From positions 90,628,462-90,692,461 of the forward strand of contig NC_084834.1 of the NCBI RefSeq assembly GCF_033115175.1: 64,000 bases of DNA, given 5' to 3'. This document shows positions 44,223-55,197 of the stretch, piece after piece. Position 1 is the first letter of the stretch; each line of letters begins with the position of its first letter. A program made the translations under genes and the position numbers. The notes under the pieces are model-generated. The model ran no database searches, was not told where the DNA came from, and worked only from the letters and a program-made list of their open reading frames with translations. The stretch is from Lepus europaeus (Eukaryota > Chordata > Mammalia > Lagomorpha > Leporidae).

Positions 44223-44950
44223 TTAAAAACTTTTATTTAATGAATATAAATTTCCAAAGTACAGCTTATGGATTACAATGGCTTTTTCTCCCCCCATAAC
44301 TTCCCTCTTACCTGCAACCCTCCCCTCTCCCGCTCCCTCTCCCCTTCCATTCATGTCAAGATTCATTTTCAATTATCTTTATATACAGAAGATCGATTTA
44401 GTATATATTAAGTAAAGATTTCAACAGTTTGCACCCACATAGAAACACAAAATGAAACATACTGTTTGAGTACTAGTTATAGCATTAAATCACAATGTAC
44501 AGCACATTAAGGACAGAGATCCTACATGAGGAGTAGGTGCACAGTGACTCCTGTTGTTGACTTAGCAATTGACTCTCTTGTTTATGGTGTCAGTAATCAC
44601 CCTAGGTTCTTGTCATGAGTTGCCAAGGCTATGGAAGCCTTTTGAGTTCATTGACTCTGATCATATTTAGACAAGGTCATAGTGAAAGTGGAAGTTCTCT
44701 GCTCCCTTCAGAGAAAGGTACCTCCTTCTTTGATGACCTGTTCTTTCCACTGGGATCTCACTGTCAGAGATCTTGCATTTAGGTCATTTTTTTTTGCCAG
44801 GTTTTCCATACCTAAAATACTCCCATTGGCTTTTCAGTCAGATCCAAATGCCTTAAGGGCTGATTCTGAGGCCAGAGTGATGTTTAGGATATCCGTTATT
44901 CTATGATTCTGCTGTGTATCCCACTTCCCATGTTGGATCGTTCTCTCCCT
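44223..44950 (-). mobile_element. LINE-1 3' end, 5'-truncated, with TSD
   Basis: Starts 'aaacttttatttaatgaata', polypyrimidine tract 44285-44350, ends 'ttggatcgttctctccct'. TSD aaaaaagacaattt at about 44209 and 44951-44964. Abuts the CSINE ending at 44205. Confidence 0.94.
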
Positions 44951-44964
44951 AAAAAAGACAATTT

Positions 44965-45307
44965 AACTTAAGTGTTGGAATATCATTGGAAAATGCAGTC
45001 CTTGTCCTTTACAGTTATATAACCCATGCCATTAACACCTCATTAAGAAAGAAATGAGGACTCAAATTCTCACACAGAAGCATGTTTAATAGTGATGAAT
45101 TCAATGGAGTTGTTTGTTTTGCAATACACTTGGAATATGATCACTTCTCCTGTGACTGTGATCAAATAAGTATCCAAATTGCTTCCTTGACTCTGGTTGC
45201 TGTTGGATGCTTGGATTGTAATCAGCTTTTTAAACAAGAGCACAAGATTCAGCCATGTTCAAGGTCTAATTCAGTAGCCTGAAAACTCTGGGGGGGGGGG
45301 CGGTCAG
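44965..45307. other. Unique stretch
   Basis: Ends in a G homopolymer (about 10 bases, 45291-45300). Nothing else recognised. Confidence 0.35.
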
Positions 45308-45320
45308 AGACCATACCTTT

Positions 45321-45672
45321 TTTTTCTTTCTTTTAAAAGATTTTTTTTTTATTTATCTGAAAGGTAGGACTAGAAGGGGAGGGGGAGTGGAAAGGGGAGA
45401 GGGAGAGGGATCTTCCATCTGCTGATTCACTCCCCAAATGGCCACAACAGCTGGAGCTTGGCTTGTCTGAAGCTAGGAGCCAGGAGCTTATTCCAGATCT
45501 TCCACATGGGTGCAGAGGACCAAGTTCTTGGGCCATCCTCCACTGCTTTTCCAGGAGCATTAGCAGGAAGCTGGATCAGAAGTGGACCTGCTGAGACTCA
45601 GACCAGTGCCCATGTGGGATGCTGGTGTTGCAGGTGGCAGCTTTATCAGTTATGTCACAATGTCAGCCCCCA
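45321..45672 (-). repeat. CSINE with TSD
   Basis: TSD agaccataccttt at 45308-45320 and agacctcaccttt at 45673-45685 (one mismatch). GA-rich at 45371-45410. Confidence 0.93.
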
Positions 45673-45819
45673 AGACCTCACCTTTCAATCATGCGCTTCT
45701 CCCATTGCTGTTAGTGCTGCTTCTCTAGCGCCATGGACATAGTGATGTGCAACAAATACTTGTTGAGCATTTAAAAATGAGTAATGTTGCATAAATAAAT
45801 GTTAAGAGAGCACATCTTT

Positions 45820-46048
45820 ATTTTTAAAGAAGATTTGTTTATTTGAAAGGTAGAGTGACAGAAAGACTGATTTTCCAATTGTTGGTTCACTCCTCAGATG
45901 GCTGCAATAGTCAGGGCTGCACCAGACCAAAGCCAGGAGGCAGGAACTCCATCTGAGTCTCCCCTGTGGTGGCAGGGTCCCAAGTGCTTGGGACATCTTC
46001 TGCCTTCTCTGGTGTACTAGCAGGGACCTGGATTGGAAACAGAGCATC
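45820..46048 (-). repeat. CSINE, head truncated
   Basis: 'tttatttgaaaggtagagtg' to 'ggacctggattggaaacaga'; the ~90-base tRNA-like head is missing. Confidence 0.85.
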
Positions 46049-46484
46049 TTCTCCCACTCACTTTTCTCTAGTCATCGTCTTTAAGTCCATCACCCTTCTC
46101 AAGCTTTCCTGGACTTCACTACTCAAGCCTAGAATGGACAGTTTTCTCAGAATTTCCCACTCCTGCTGACTCCTGATCAGTGCAGTCCTTTTTGATCTCT
46201 GCAAAGAGCAGTAGACAAAGTTTTCTTCTGCAAATGATACATTGCTAAGTATTTTTCCCATCAAACTTACAATGAATGACCCAGAAGAGTATTTACTGAT
46301 AGGACTTTCTAGAGTACCTTAGAGTTATACAGTCAAATACTTTCTTTTCTATGAGACTTCTGAGGAGCAAAGACATATGTTCCAAGCAATCTGTTCTCAC
46401 TTTGGCATATAATCTGTGGGCCTGAAGGAATGTGATAAGTTACTAGGTCAAAAGACCAAGGATTATTATCACTTAATCAAATTA
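46049..46484. other. Unique stretch
   Basis: Nothing recognised. Confidence 0.35.
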
Positions 46485-47570
46485 TTTTTGAACACTTGTT
46501 GTATGTCAGGAACTGTTTCAGTTGCTGGAAACACAGCACACTCAGTACAGAGTAGACAGAATCCTTGCCCTCCTATATCTTATGTCCCAGTAGGAAGACA
46601 GAGTACACAAATGCATTTGTGTAGTAAATATAATGTCGATTTTGGTCATTGGAATGTAGAAAAGTCTGGGCAAGGCAATAAGGGCTGAAATTTAAGCAAA
46701 TGATGAAGTGAAGTGGGCAGAGTGTTCCAGCTAATGTGGTGCTGAAGTGAGCCTGGCAGGAAGGAGAGTGTTATGGGGCAGACACCAGAAGTCCTTGTGA
46801 GGCCATGATAAGGAGTTTGGATTTTATTTTGGGAGTGATGGGAAGCCAGTAGATCAATGAGAGCAAGGGATCAACATGACTTGACTTTTTTTTTTTTTTT
46901 TTTTGACAGCCAGAGTGAGACAGACAGAGAGAAAGGTCTTCCTTCCATTGGTTCACCCCTGAAATGGCCGCCACTGCCGGTGCGCTGTTCCAAAGTCAGG
47001 AGCCAGGTGCTTCCTTCTGGTCTCCCACGCGGGTGCAGGGCCCAAGGACTTGGGCCATCCTCCACTGCACTCCCGGGCCACAGCAGAGAGCTGGACTGGA
47101 AGAGAAGCAACTGGGACAGAGCCTGGCACCCCAACTGGGACTAGAACCCGGAGTGCCCGTGTTGCAGGCAGAGGATTAGCCTTGTAAGCCATGGCGCTGG
47201 CCAAAATGACTTGACTTTTAACAGATGGCTTTGCTACTGCAAGGAGAATGGCCAGAAGGAGGGGTAATGGTGGGAACGTGTCAATGACTTGGGGCCATTG
47301 CAGTTATCTGGGTAGTTTGGAGTTGAGAGCTGGCAGTGCAGGCAGGTGTTGAGAAGTGGTTACAGCCCTTCATTGAATAAAATGAGTTTTTACTAAGAAA
47401 GTGACCCCTAGTTTTCATACCCACTGTGCCATGGATATCATAGGAAGCAATGGACTCAGGTGATGGGTAGAGGAATTTAGTTTAAGAGCAGAAGACAGGG
47501 TCAAGAACAAACTCTATATTGGTAGATGGAAGTAATGTGGACTGTTTCACTCTGAGATCTATTTGAAAAA
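46485..47570 (-). repeat. L2 LINE 3' region, long, split by a CSINE
   Basis: Reverse strand of L2: 'tttgaacacttgttgtatgt', 'cagagtgttccagctaatgt', 'ataaggagtttggattttat', 'gggaagccagtagatcaatg', and after the SINE 'gccattgcagttatctgggt'. About 770 bases of L2 in total, one of the longer ancient repeats here. Confidence 0.8.
46890..47205 (-). repeat. CSINE inside L2, with TSD
   Basis: TSD atgacttgactttt at 46876-46889 and 47206-47219. CpG-rich, ending 'gccatggcgctggcc'. Confidence 0.96.
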
Positions 47571-47654
47571 GAAAGTGTTAAAGGAAGAAAATTCTCCAAA
47601 TACATATAACCATATACATTAACCCTTCAGCATTGAAAATCATTCCAGCAATAC

Positions 47655-47900
47655 TATGACTTTTTTTTTTGTAACAGACTTTATTTTTTAGAGTACTTTT
47701 AGGTTCACAGCAAAAGTGAGAGAAAGGCACAGAGATTTCCTATATGTCCTGAGCATCCATGCCTATACAATCTCCCCTGTAACCAGTATCTTCCAACAAA
47801 ATGGTCTATTTTTTTTTTAACCACTGATGAACCCAAATTGGCACATCATTATCACCCAGAGGGAATAATTGACACTAGAGTTCACTCTGGCTGTTGTAAA
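47655..47900 (-). repeat. Old L1M 3' fragment
   Basis: 'ttttaggttcacagcaaaag', 'cacagagatttcctatatgt', 'gatgaacccaaattggcaca' and 'tcattatcacccagaggg' are the reverse strand of an old L1 3' end. Confidence 0.82.
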
Positions 47901-48479
47901 GATGGTTTCTTAATAAGATTCTGCTCACCTGAGCTCTTTCCTTTAACTCCTTTTCAACTAATTACTTAAACATGAGATTAGATTTCTTAAAGTGCATTAT
48001 CATAACTTTTTCAAGGGCAGAAGAGAATAGGTTCATATGTATGTCTAAAAAAGTTGGGAAGCCAGAAAAAATACAGTTGATTTTTCAAAGAATTACTTGA
48101 TATTCTGAAAAAAGCTTCTGGAGAAAGTTACAGCTTCAAGGACAAATACCTGTAGAAAGGTTCACAGAACTAAGTTCAGAATTACTAAAGCAGGAAATGA
48201 GATGCAACTTCCAAAGGTGAAAGAATATATATTTTTTTTACTCCATCAGAAGCAAGAAAAGACTAGAGCAGAGTATGGTCCTTTAATTAGATAGGGGTGA
48301 AAGAGACTCACTGATGACTTCAAAATGCCATTGGGCATTCCAAGTCTTAAAAAATCCTTTCTGCATGGACAAATGAATGAGGTTCTAGATATAGGTAATG
48401 CATACTTCGAGATAATGGAAAGGGAAAGGAAGACTTGGAGATAATTTAAATAAGTGAGATCTGTATCCAAATGTGCAGG
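47901..48479. other. Unique stretch
   Basis: Nothing recognised; the right part may grade into the CR1/L3-like repeat. Confidence 0.35.
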
Positions 48480-48960
48480 CTCTCATGATTTGCATCCAAG
48501 GGTACTAAAATAATTGGCTGAAGTATTGTGAACCATAAATTGAATGTGAGTCAGCAATTTGTAATGCTATTATTTAAAAAGGGAAACATGATTGAGAGAT
48601 GTATTAACAGGAGAATGACATGAAAAGGGCAAGGATACATTCCCTATTACTTGGCATTGGTCAACCATCATTTAGAATATAATTACCCACTTTGGTTGCT
48701 ATGTATTAAAAGATGAATAGGTTCAAGGAAGGAACCACAAAATGATGAATGGGACAAAAAATAAGGGACAGGGTCCCATGGCTGGAGTAAAAACTGAACT
48801 TCCCTGTTCTTTCATCCTTTTGGTTAAGAATACCAGCTACCAGATTGCAACAGACTTGGAACCCTGAGGATTTGCACCTTAGGTGAATGAGCTCTCTGTG
48901 AACTCTCGGAATCCACATCTTCAGGTTAAGGCTGTTTTGCTTAGATGAGAAGGATATGGT
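48480..48960. repeat. CR1/L3-like ancient LINE fragment
   Basis: 'tgaatgtgagtcagcaattt', 'ttaaaaagggaaacatgatt' and 'attacttggcattggtcaac' follow the pattern of CR1/L3-type repeats. Strongly diverged; strand not assigned. Confidence 0.55.
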
Positions 48961-49749
48961 TGTGAAAGCCATTCTAGTCAATTGTTTTTCATAATTTCCA
49001 GAGAGGAGCATGAAAGAGTCAGTATATGTTGGTATTAAGAGAGTTAGACCAAAAAAGAAATGAACAATGATTCAGTACTGAGATTGAGGGCTGGCTTTCT
49101 CACAGATCCTTAGAATGACAAGCCGGGTCCTAAGGTGTAGAGTGACCTTGCTGTGGAACCATTCATCTTGATTTGGTCAAGAGCGACACTCACATGAGAG
49201 TTGATAATAAATGCGTGCCCATTCCAATGGGAATTCTGGTCTGATGCCAAAATTGCTGAATTAGGAAGATTTGTTTCTTATTCTTCTCAGTTTCCCTTTA
49301 ATTACCTCTCTTCCATGTCCAGATGCCTTATGGTCCAGAGCCATAGTTTGGGGCTCTCCTAGTTCACTTCAGTACGGGTGACTATCCCTTTTTCAAAATG
49401 TCTGGAACCAGAAGTTTATAGACTTTGGATTTTATACATAATGAAATACTTCGGGGGTGGGATCCACGTCTAAATAAGAAATATATTTGGGTTTCATATA
49501 CACTTCACGCAGCCTGAAGGTAATTTTATACCTCCATTTTGTCTGTGGCTCATCACTTGAGGAAAGGTATGGAATTTTCTACTAATGTTGTCTTGTCAGC
49601 CCTCAAAGTTTTGGAACATGGAACATTTCAAGTTTCAGAGTAGGGATGCTCAACTTAGGTTTTTTTTTTTTTTGTCCCAGGACTTAGTTATCTGGTATAA
49701 CCTTTGTGTCTTGGACTTTTCTTTTGCATACTTGTCAAAACTTATCATT
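48961..49749. other. Unique stretch
   Basis: Nothing recognised apart from a T-run at 49660-49673. Confidence 0.35.
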
Positions 49750-50035
49750 TGGGGCAGCAATTTAAGCCACTGCCTGTGATGCCAGCATCCCATGTGAGTG
49801 CTGGTTCAAGTCCTGGCTTTTCTGCTTCTGATCCAGCTCCCTGCTAATGCACCTGGGAAAGTGGCAGGAGATTGCCTAAGTGCTTGGGCTCCTGGTACCC
49901 ATGTGGGAGATCTGGATGAAGCTCCTGGCTTTGACCTGGCCCAGCTGGTCATTGTGGTTATTTGGGGAGTGAACCAGTGTATGGAAGATTCTCTTTGCTG
50001 CTCTGACTCTCTAATAAATAAATCTTAAAAAAACA
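49750..50035 (+). repeat. CSINE
   Basis: Head degraded ('ggggcagcaatttaagccac'), tail 'taataaataaatcttaaaaa' runs straight into the next SINE. Confidence 0.9.
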
Positions 50036-50039
50036 CTTA

Positions 50040-50382
50040 GCCGGTGCCGTGGCTTAACAGGCTAATCCTCCGCCTTGCGGCACCAGCACACTGAGTTCTA
50101 GTCCCGGTTGGGGCGCCGGATTCTATCCCGGTTGCCCCTCTTCCAGGCCAGCTCTCTGCTATGGCCTGGGAAGGCAGTGGAGGATGGCCCAAGTCCTTGG
50201 GCCCTGCACCCGCATGGGAGACCAGGAGAAGCGCCTGGCTCCTGGCTCCTGGCTTTGGATCAGCACGATGCGCCGGCCGCAGCGGCCATTGGAGGGTGAA
50301 CCAACGGCAAAGGAAGACCTTTCTCTCTATCTCTCTCTCTCACTATCCACTCTGCCTGTCAAAAACAAACAAACAAACAAAC
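50040..50382 (+). repeat. CSINE, young, in tandem with the previous copy
   Basis: CpG-rich head 'gccggtgccgtggcttaaca', tail with (CAAA)n. Flanks 'aaacactta' and 'aaccactta' suggest it landed at the tail of the preceding SINE. Confidence 0.95.
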
Positions 50383-50813
50383 AAAAACCACTTAATGTTC
50401 CTCTGTCTCATTACTAAGCATACTTGACATGGCTTCCCATGATGGTAATTCATTATTTCTGATAAACATATTCTTGGGGGTAAATGGTGGTTTTTAAGCA
50501 TCTCTTCCTTAATGAGAGGCACTTTGGGACAAATGGTATGAGGGAGAACATTTTGGATGGTACATGAACGTGGTCTTACATAACAGTGAATCACATAGGT
50601 CAGAAATTATTCACTTCCAATTTCCCAAGTCTGATTTAGTCAAGGAGAAACTTTCATGCTGGTGCTGATGTGTCTTTAATTCTTTAAAACTGCTAATCTC
50701 CTCTTATTTAAAGCAAATGTAGGTTTCAGGTTGAAAGCCTTGTTGGTTAGAATTATCTCTTAGCCTTTTTAAAATTAAAATAAAATATATTCATTAGAAA
50801 AGAGTGTAAATAG
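50383..50813. other. Unique stretch
   Basis: Nothing recognised. Confidence 0.35.
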
Positions 50814-51150
50814 GGGCTGGCATTGTGGTACAGCAGTTAAACTGCAGCCTGTGATGCCGGCATCCCATATGAGCACTGATTCATGTCCCAGCTGTTCCAC
50901 TTAAGATATAGTTCCCTGTTAATACACCTGAGAAAGCAGCAGCAGATGACACAAGTGCTGGGGCTCCTGCCACCTACATGGGAGACCGAGATGGAGTTCC
51001 AGGCTCCTGGCTTTGGCCTAGCTCAGCCCAGGTTGTTGCAGCCATTTTGAGAGTGAACCAGCAGATGGAAGGTTTTGCTTTTTATGTTGCTGTGTCTTCC
51101 TCTGTCTCTAATTTTGCCTTTCAAATAAATAAATACTTTTTAAAAAAATA
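50814..51150 (+). repeat. CSINE
   Basis: Head 'ggggctggcattgtggtaca', tail 'caaataaataaatacttttt'. Confidence 0.93.
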
Positions 51151-51204
51151 GCTGTATAAATAAAGGCATATGTGTTTATTATATTATCTAGAATTTAAAT
51201 TTCT

Positions 51205-51259
51205 TTTTTTTCTTAAAGATTTATTTATTTAATTGAAAGGCAGAGTTACAGAGATGCAT

Positions 51260-51305
<46 letters not shown>

Positions 51306-51556
51306 TTCCATCGGCTGGTTTACTCCCCAGATGGCCGTAACAGCCGGAGCTACACCGATCCGAAGCCAGGAGCTTCTTCCGGATCTCCCACACAGGTGCA
51401 GGGGCCCAAGGACTTGGGCCATCTTCTACTGCTTTTCCAGGCCGTAGCGGTGAGCTGGATTGGAAGTAGAGCAGCTGGGACTTGAACTGGCACCCATGTG
51501 GGATCCTGGGTGCTGCAGAGCAGGGCTTTAACCTGCTGCGCCACAGCACAGGTACC
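51205..51556 (-). repeat. CSINE with (GA)n
   Basis: 'cttaaagatttatttattta' to 'cgccacagcacaggtacc', with a (GA)n run of about 20 units at 51262-51303. Confidence 0.94.
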
Positions 51557-51659
51557 TATTTCTTTATTTTCATTGCATTTATTTATATAGTTTCCCTTTA
51601 TTTGTACCAGTAATGTTGATTCCTAGGACAATGATAACTTGCTTTTAAAAAGAAATTTA

Positions 51660-52137
51660 CTGGGGCCAGTGCTGTGGCATAGTAGGCTAAACTTCCACCT
51701 GCAGTGCTGGCATCCCATATGGGTGCCAGTTTCAGTTCCAGCTGCTCCACTTCCAATCCATCTCTCTGCTAATGCACCTGGGAAAGCAGTGGAGGATGGC
51801 CCAAGTACTTGGGCCCCACCCCTGCACCCATGTGGGGGACCTGGAAGAGGCTTCTGGCCATTTGGGGAGTGAACCAGTGGATGGAAGATATCTCTCCCTC
51901 TCCCTTTCTCCCTCTCCCTTTCTCCCTCTCCCTTTCTCCCTCTCCCTTTCTCCCTCTCCCTTTCTCCCTCTCCCTTTCTCCCTCTCCCTTTCTCCCTCTC
52001 CCTTTCTCCCTCTCCCTTTCTCTCTCTCCCTTTCTCCCTTTCTTTCTTTCTTTCTCTCTCTTCCCTCCCCCTCTCCTTGTCTCTCTCCATCTCTCCCCTT
52101 CTTTATCTCTGGCTTTCAAATAAATAAATATAAATGA
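51660..52137 (+). repeat. CSINE with internal minisatellite expansion, TSD
   Basis: Head 'ggggccagtgctgtggcata', tail 'ggctttcaaataaataaata'. TSD aagaaattta at 51650-51659 and again at about 52138-52147. Much longer than usual because its CT-rich segment has expanded. Confidence 0.95.
51891..52040. repeat. 14-base polypyrimidine minisatellite
   Basis: About nine near-perfect copies of ccctctccctttct. It is entirely C/T on the + strand and continues into CTTT and CT repeats to 52110. Unit length 14 gives a 42-base period in codons, so long repetitive open frames appear on both strands. Confidence 0.96.
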
Positions 52138-52147
52138 AGAAATTTAT

Positions 52148-52514
52148 TAAGTAGAAAATTGTTTTAAAGAGAAAAACATTACTCTATTTCACATTTCCTC
52201 CTCATATTTTAACCTCTCTGGAATTATAATCTGTCACACTGATGTAATCATACAATACCCATGAACAATGTCAGGGAGCATGCTTAAAGTGGTGTATGAC
52301 TTTCAATTGACATGTATGGTAAAATCAAGAGGAGTCAACATCAGAACATTTTAGGTTCCGTGAGATATGATAAATAAATAGCGTAACAGGTAATACTCTG
52401 AAATGTGACAAAAATGAGGATGTGGTGGATAAATATCTGAAATTGGACAAGTAGTAGCTTAGTGACCTACTCATTTCATCTGATACCTTCACATTTTAGT
52501 TTTTAAATAAGTTT
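52148..52514. other. Unique stretch
   Basis: Nothing recognised. Confidence 0.35.
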
Positions 52515-52786
52515 AATTTTTTAAAGTTTTAAAATTTATTTGAAATGCAGAGTGACACACAGAGTGACAGAGAGAGAGAGAGACATGTTTCATCTACTGG
52601 TTCACTCCCCAAATGGCTGCAATGACTGAGGCCGAAGCCAGCACCTGGAACTCCATGTGGGTCTCCCACATGGGTGGCAGAAGTCCAAGAACTTGGGCCA
52701 TCTTATGCTGCCTTCCCAGGCTCATTAGCAGGAAGCTGGATTGGAAGTGGAACAGCTGGAACTGACTTAACCTGTTGTGACTTGTT
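52515..52786 (-). repeat. CSINE, internally deleted at the head side
   Basis: 'ttttaaaatttatttgaaatg' to 'ggaacagctggaactgactt', then an abrupt 'aacctgttgtgac'. Part of the head-proximal sequence is missing. Confidence 0.85.
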
Positions 52787-53284
52787 GGGGAGATAGGAAG
52801 GCTGCTGGGGCTCTCTAGAGCCTCAATATCTTAACTCCAAAGAGGTGGATGTTGAAGAATCCTGGAGGCAGGTACTTTATTTTGCATATCTTCAATTTTC
52901 ATTTCATATCAGTCCTGTATCATTCCTGAGGCTTGCCTGGCCCTATGTATTATCTTTGCTCAAAAATTTCTGGGCGTCACATAATGAAGCTGCAAGCTTA
53001 TGAAGGAAACCAACTTACAAAGGCAAAATGTTGTCACGCTGGAATATAGGTCATTACCCCTGAACATCAGATAATGTATCCTTAGACTCACCCCAGCACC
53101 TCGATGGCCCAGCAAGATGCTCTCTTCTTGGGATCCTCCAAAGGCCTATATTTAAAAGGAATAAAGGAGAATGCATACCCTTGACTTCTCACTTGACGGT
53201 TCCAGGTATAGTACTGTGCGCCAGAGCAGCTAGGGGCCACTAGCAGCCTGCAGTTGGCTTCCCAGCCTCCTCAGCTGCTCTGGA
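52787..53284. other. Unassigned stretch, possible old LTR
   Basis: Includes 'ggcctatatttaaaaggaat', a TATA-like word in a setting reminiscent of an LTR, but no TG...CA ends, TSD or partner were found. Left unassigned. Confidence 0.25.
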
Positions 53285-53480
53285 GGTAATTGTCATGCAT
53301 TTGTATGGTACACCATTTGCATACTCTAACGAGATGCGCTATAATTGGCCTTCATTGATTTTGTTTTCATTGAGCTAAAATAGAGTCAGAGCTTCTTAGG
53401 CTAGAAGAACTGATTGATTTGTGGTAGAATTCAGGACTATTCAGTTGAAGAAATAATTAATTATGTTCTTATTTAGTAAT
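53285..53480. other. Candidate conserved non-coding element
   Basis: Repeat-free. Contains a perfect octamer ATTTGCAT at 53315-53322, a related ATGCATTTGTAT at 53295, TAATTG cores at 53288 and 53343, and ATTAATTATG at about 53458. This clustering of POU and homeodomain words fits a developmental enhancer, but conservation was not tested. Confidence 0.3.
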
Positions 53481-54189
53481 CATCAGGGTTCAGCCTGTTT
53501 CTTAGCAGGAGAATATGCTCAGCAGAATTGGACTTTGCCAAGGCAGGGATGCTTTAAAGTAGGTACTTAAGCCAGGCAAGTGGATACCACATGTAATACT
53601 TATTTTTTAAAAAAACTTTGTGCAGATTTGAGACAACCAATCTTTATGTTTACATAGGGAACAAAAGCCATACATTTATCATACTGTTCTTCATCTTCCT
53701 CCTACATGAATATGCTGTCTCTCCATCCATCTATCCATCTATCCATCCATCCATTCTTTTATGTGTCTATGCATGCTTGAATCCACCCACCTACCTTTCA
53801 ATATTTTGGAAATTCGTGGATTTACTCAGTTTGAATGAATATTTCCATCTTTTGTCTTCCACTTCTCAGGTCTGGGAGTTGGTCCAGGTTGGCCCCAACA
53901 GTAGAGGAATAGACAAAGGAATTTCAGCCTGGCCTGATTCCCTTGAAGCTTAGAACACTTAAATCAGGGTGTTCAATAGGGCATCCTGTATAGATAAGGT
54001 AGTTTGGAATTTTGAACTGATTATGAATGAAAATCTTTCTAAGTGGTTTAATTCCATGTCGGTCTTTCCCTTTAAATTTTTTGAAATTGTTGTCTACAAT
54101 TTTTGGATATAGTTACTATTAGAATGACTTCTATTATTGAGGTCTCATATCTTTTAAGGAACATGGTATAGCTACATATCAATAACCAT
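53481..54189. other. Unique stretch with a (CATC)n tract
   Basis: A CCAT/CTAT tetranucleotide tract lies at 53718-53757. The + strand open frame across it (53618-53953) is spurious. Confidence 0.35.
53718..53757. repeat. Tetranucleotide microsatellite (CATC)n
   Basis: About nine CCAT or CTAT units. Confidence 0.93.
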
Positions 54190-54345
54190 ATGCTGTTTCT
54201 ATTCGATAGACATTTATTGAGTAACTCAATGTGTAAGATAATATGCTAAGTGTTTTAAGAGATAAAAATATGTAAAACAATGCTGTTCTGAAGCATCTAA
54301 ATAGTATAGAAATATTTGCCAAAAATTGACTTATAAGTCAGTTAT
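54190..54345 (-). repeat. L2 fragment, diverged
   Basis: 'acatttattgagtaactcaatg' and 'atgctaagtgttttaagaga' fit the reverse strand of the L2 3' end. Confidence 0.5.
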
Positions 54346-54480
54346 TTAGAGCTATGTTGACAATATTATAAATAGCCCACAAAAAAACCTATTGATGTAT
54401 TAGATTGAACCATATGAAATTGACAGTATTTCTGCCCTACAAAAAAGGAGATGTTTTATGGTTCAACCTCATACACTTTT

Positions 54481-55179
54481 TTCACCCCAAAGAAACCTTT
54501 TATTTAATGAGTACAAATTTCATAAGTACAACTTTAGGAATATAGTGGTTCTTTCCTCCATACCCACCCTCCCATCCTAGCTTCTCCTCCCTCTCCCATC
54601 CCATTCTTCATTAAGATTCATTTTTAATTAACTTTACACACAGAATACCAACTCTATACCAAATAAAGATTTCAACAATTTGTACCCCACCCCCCCAAAT
54701 ATAAAGAACTTTTTGAGAACAAGTTTTGTAGTTAATTCTTGTAGTACAACTCATTAAGGACAGAAGTCTTGCATGGGGATTAAGTGCACAGTGACTCCTG
54801 TTGTTAATTTAACGATTAACACTCTTATGATGTCAGTGATCACCCAAGGCTCTTGAGAGCTGCCAAGGCTATGGAAACTTTTTGAGTCCACAATCTCTAT
54901 CAGTATTTAGACAAGGCCATGAGCAAAGTGGAAGTTCTCTCCTCCCTTCAGAGAATAGTAGTTCCTTGTTCTTTGGTGGCCCCTTCTTTCCACCAGGATC
55001 TCACTCACAGAGATCTTTCATTTAGGTAATTTTTTGCCACAGTGCCTTGGCTTTCCATACCTGAAATGCTTGCATGGGTTTTTCTGCCAGACCAGAATGT
55101 CTTAAGAGCTGATTCTGATGTCAGAGTGCTGTTTATAGTGTTTGTCATTCTATGACTCTGATGTGTGGACTGCTTCCAT
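54481..55179 (-). mobile_element. Older LINE-1 3' end with TSD
   Basis: The same L1 3' UTR as the other copies but more diverged ('tttatttaatgagtacaaat', 'ctcctccctctcccatccca'). TSD tcaacctcatacactttt at 54463-54480 and tcaacttcatacactttt at 55180-55197, one mismatch. Confidence 0.93.
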
Positions 55180-55197
55180 TCAACTTCATACACTTTT

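Noticed and set aside
51891-52040. Regularly spaced repeats resembling a CRISPR array
   Set aside because: Units are directly adjacent with no unique spacers, C/T only, inside a SINE of a mammalian genome.
51623-52119. Long Arg/Glu/Gly-rich and Pro/Leu/Ser-rich open frames
   Set aside because: Produced by the 14-base polypyrimidine minisatellite and its complement.
52787-53230. Retroviral LTR around the TATA-like tatatttaaaagg
   Set aside because: No TG...CA termini, duplicate or internal retroviral sequence could be found.
53618-53953. 111-codon + strand frame
   Set aside because: Contains translated (CATC)n microsatellite and hydrophobic T-rich sequence; no splice or homology support.
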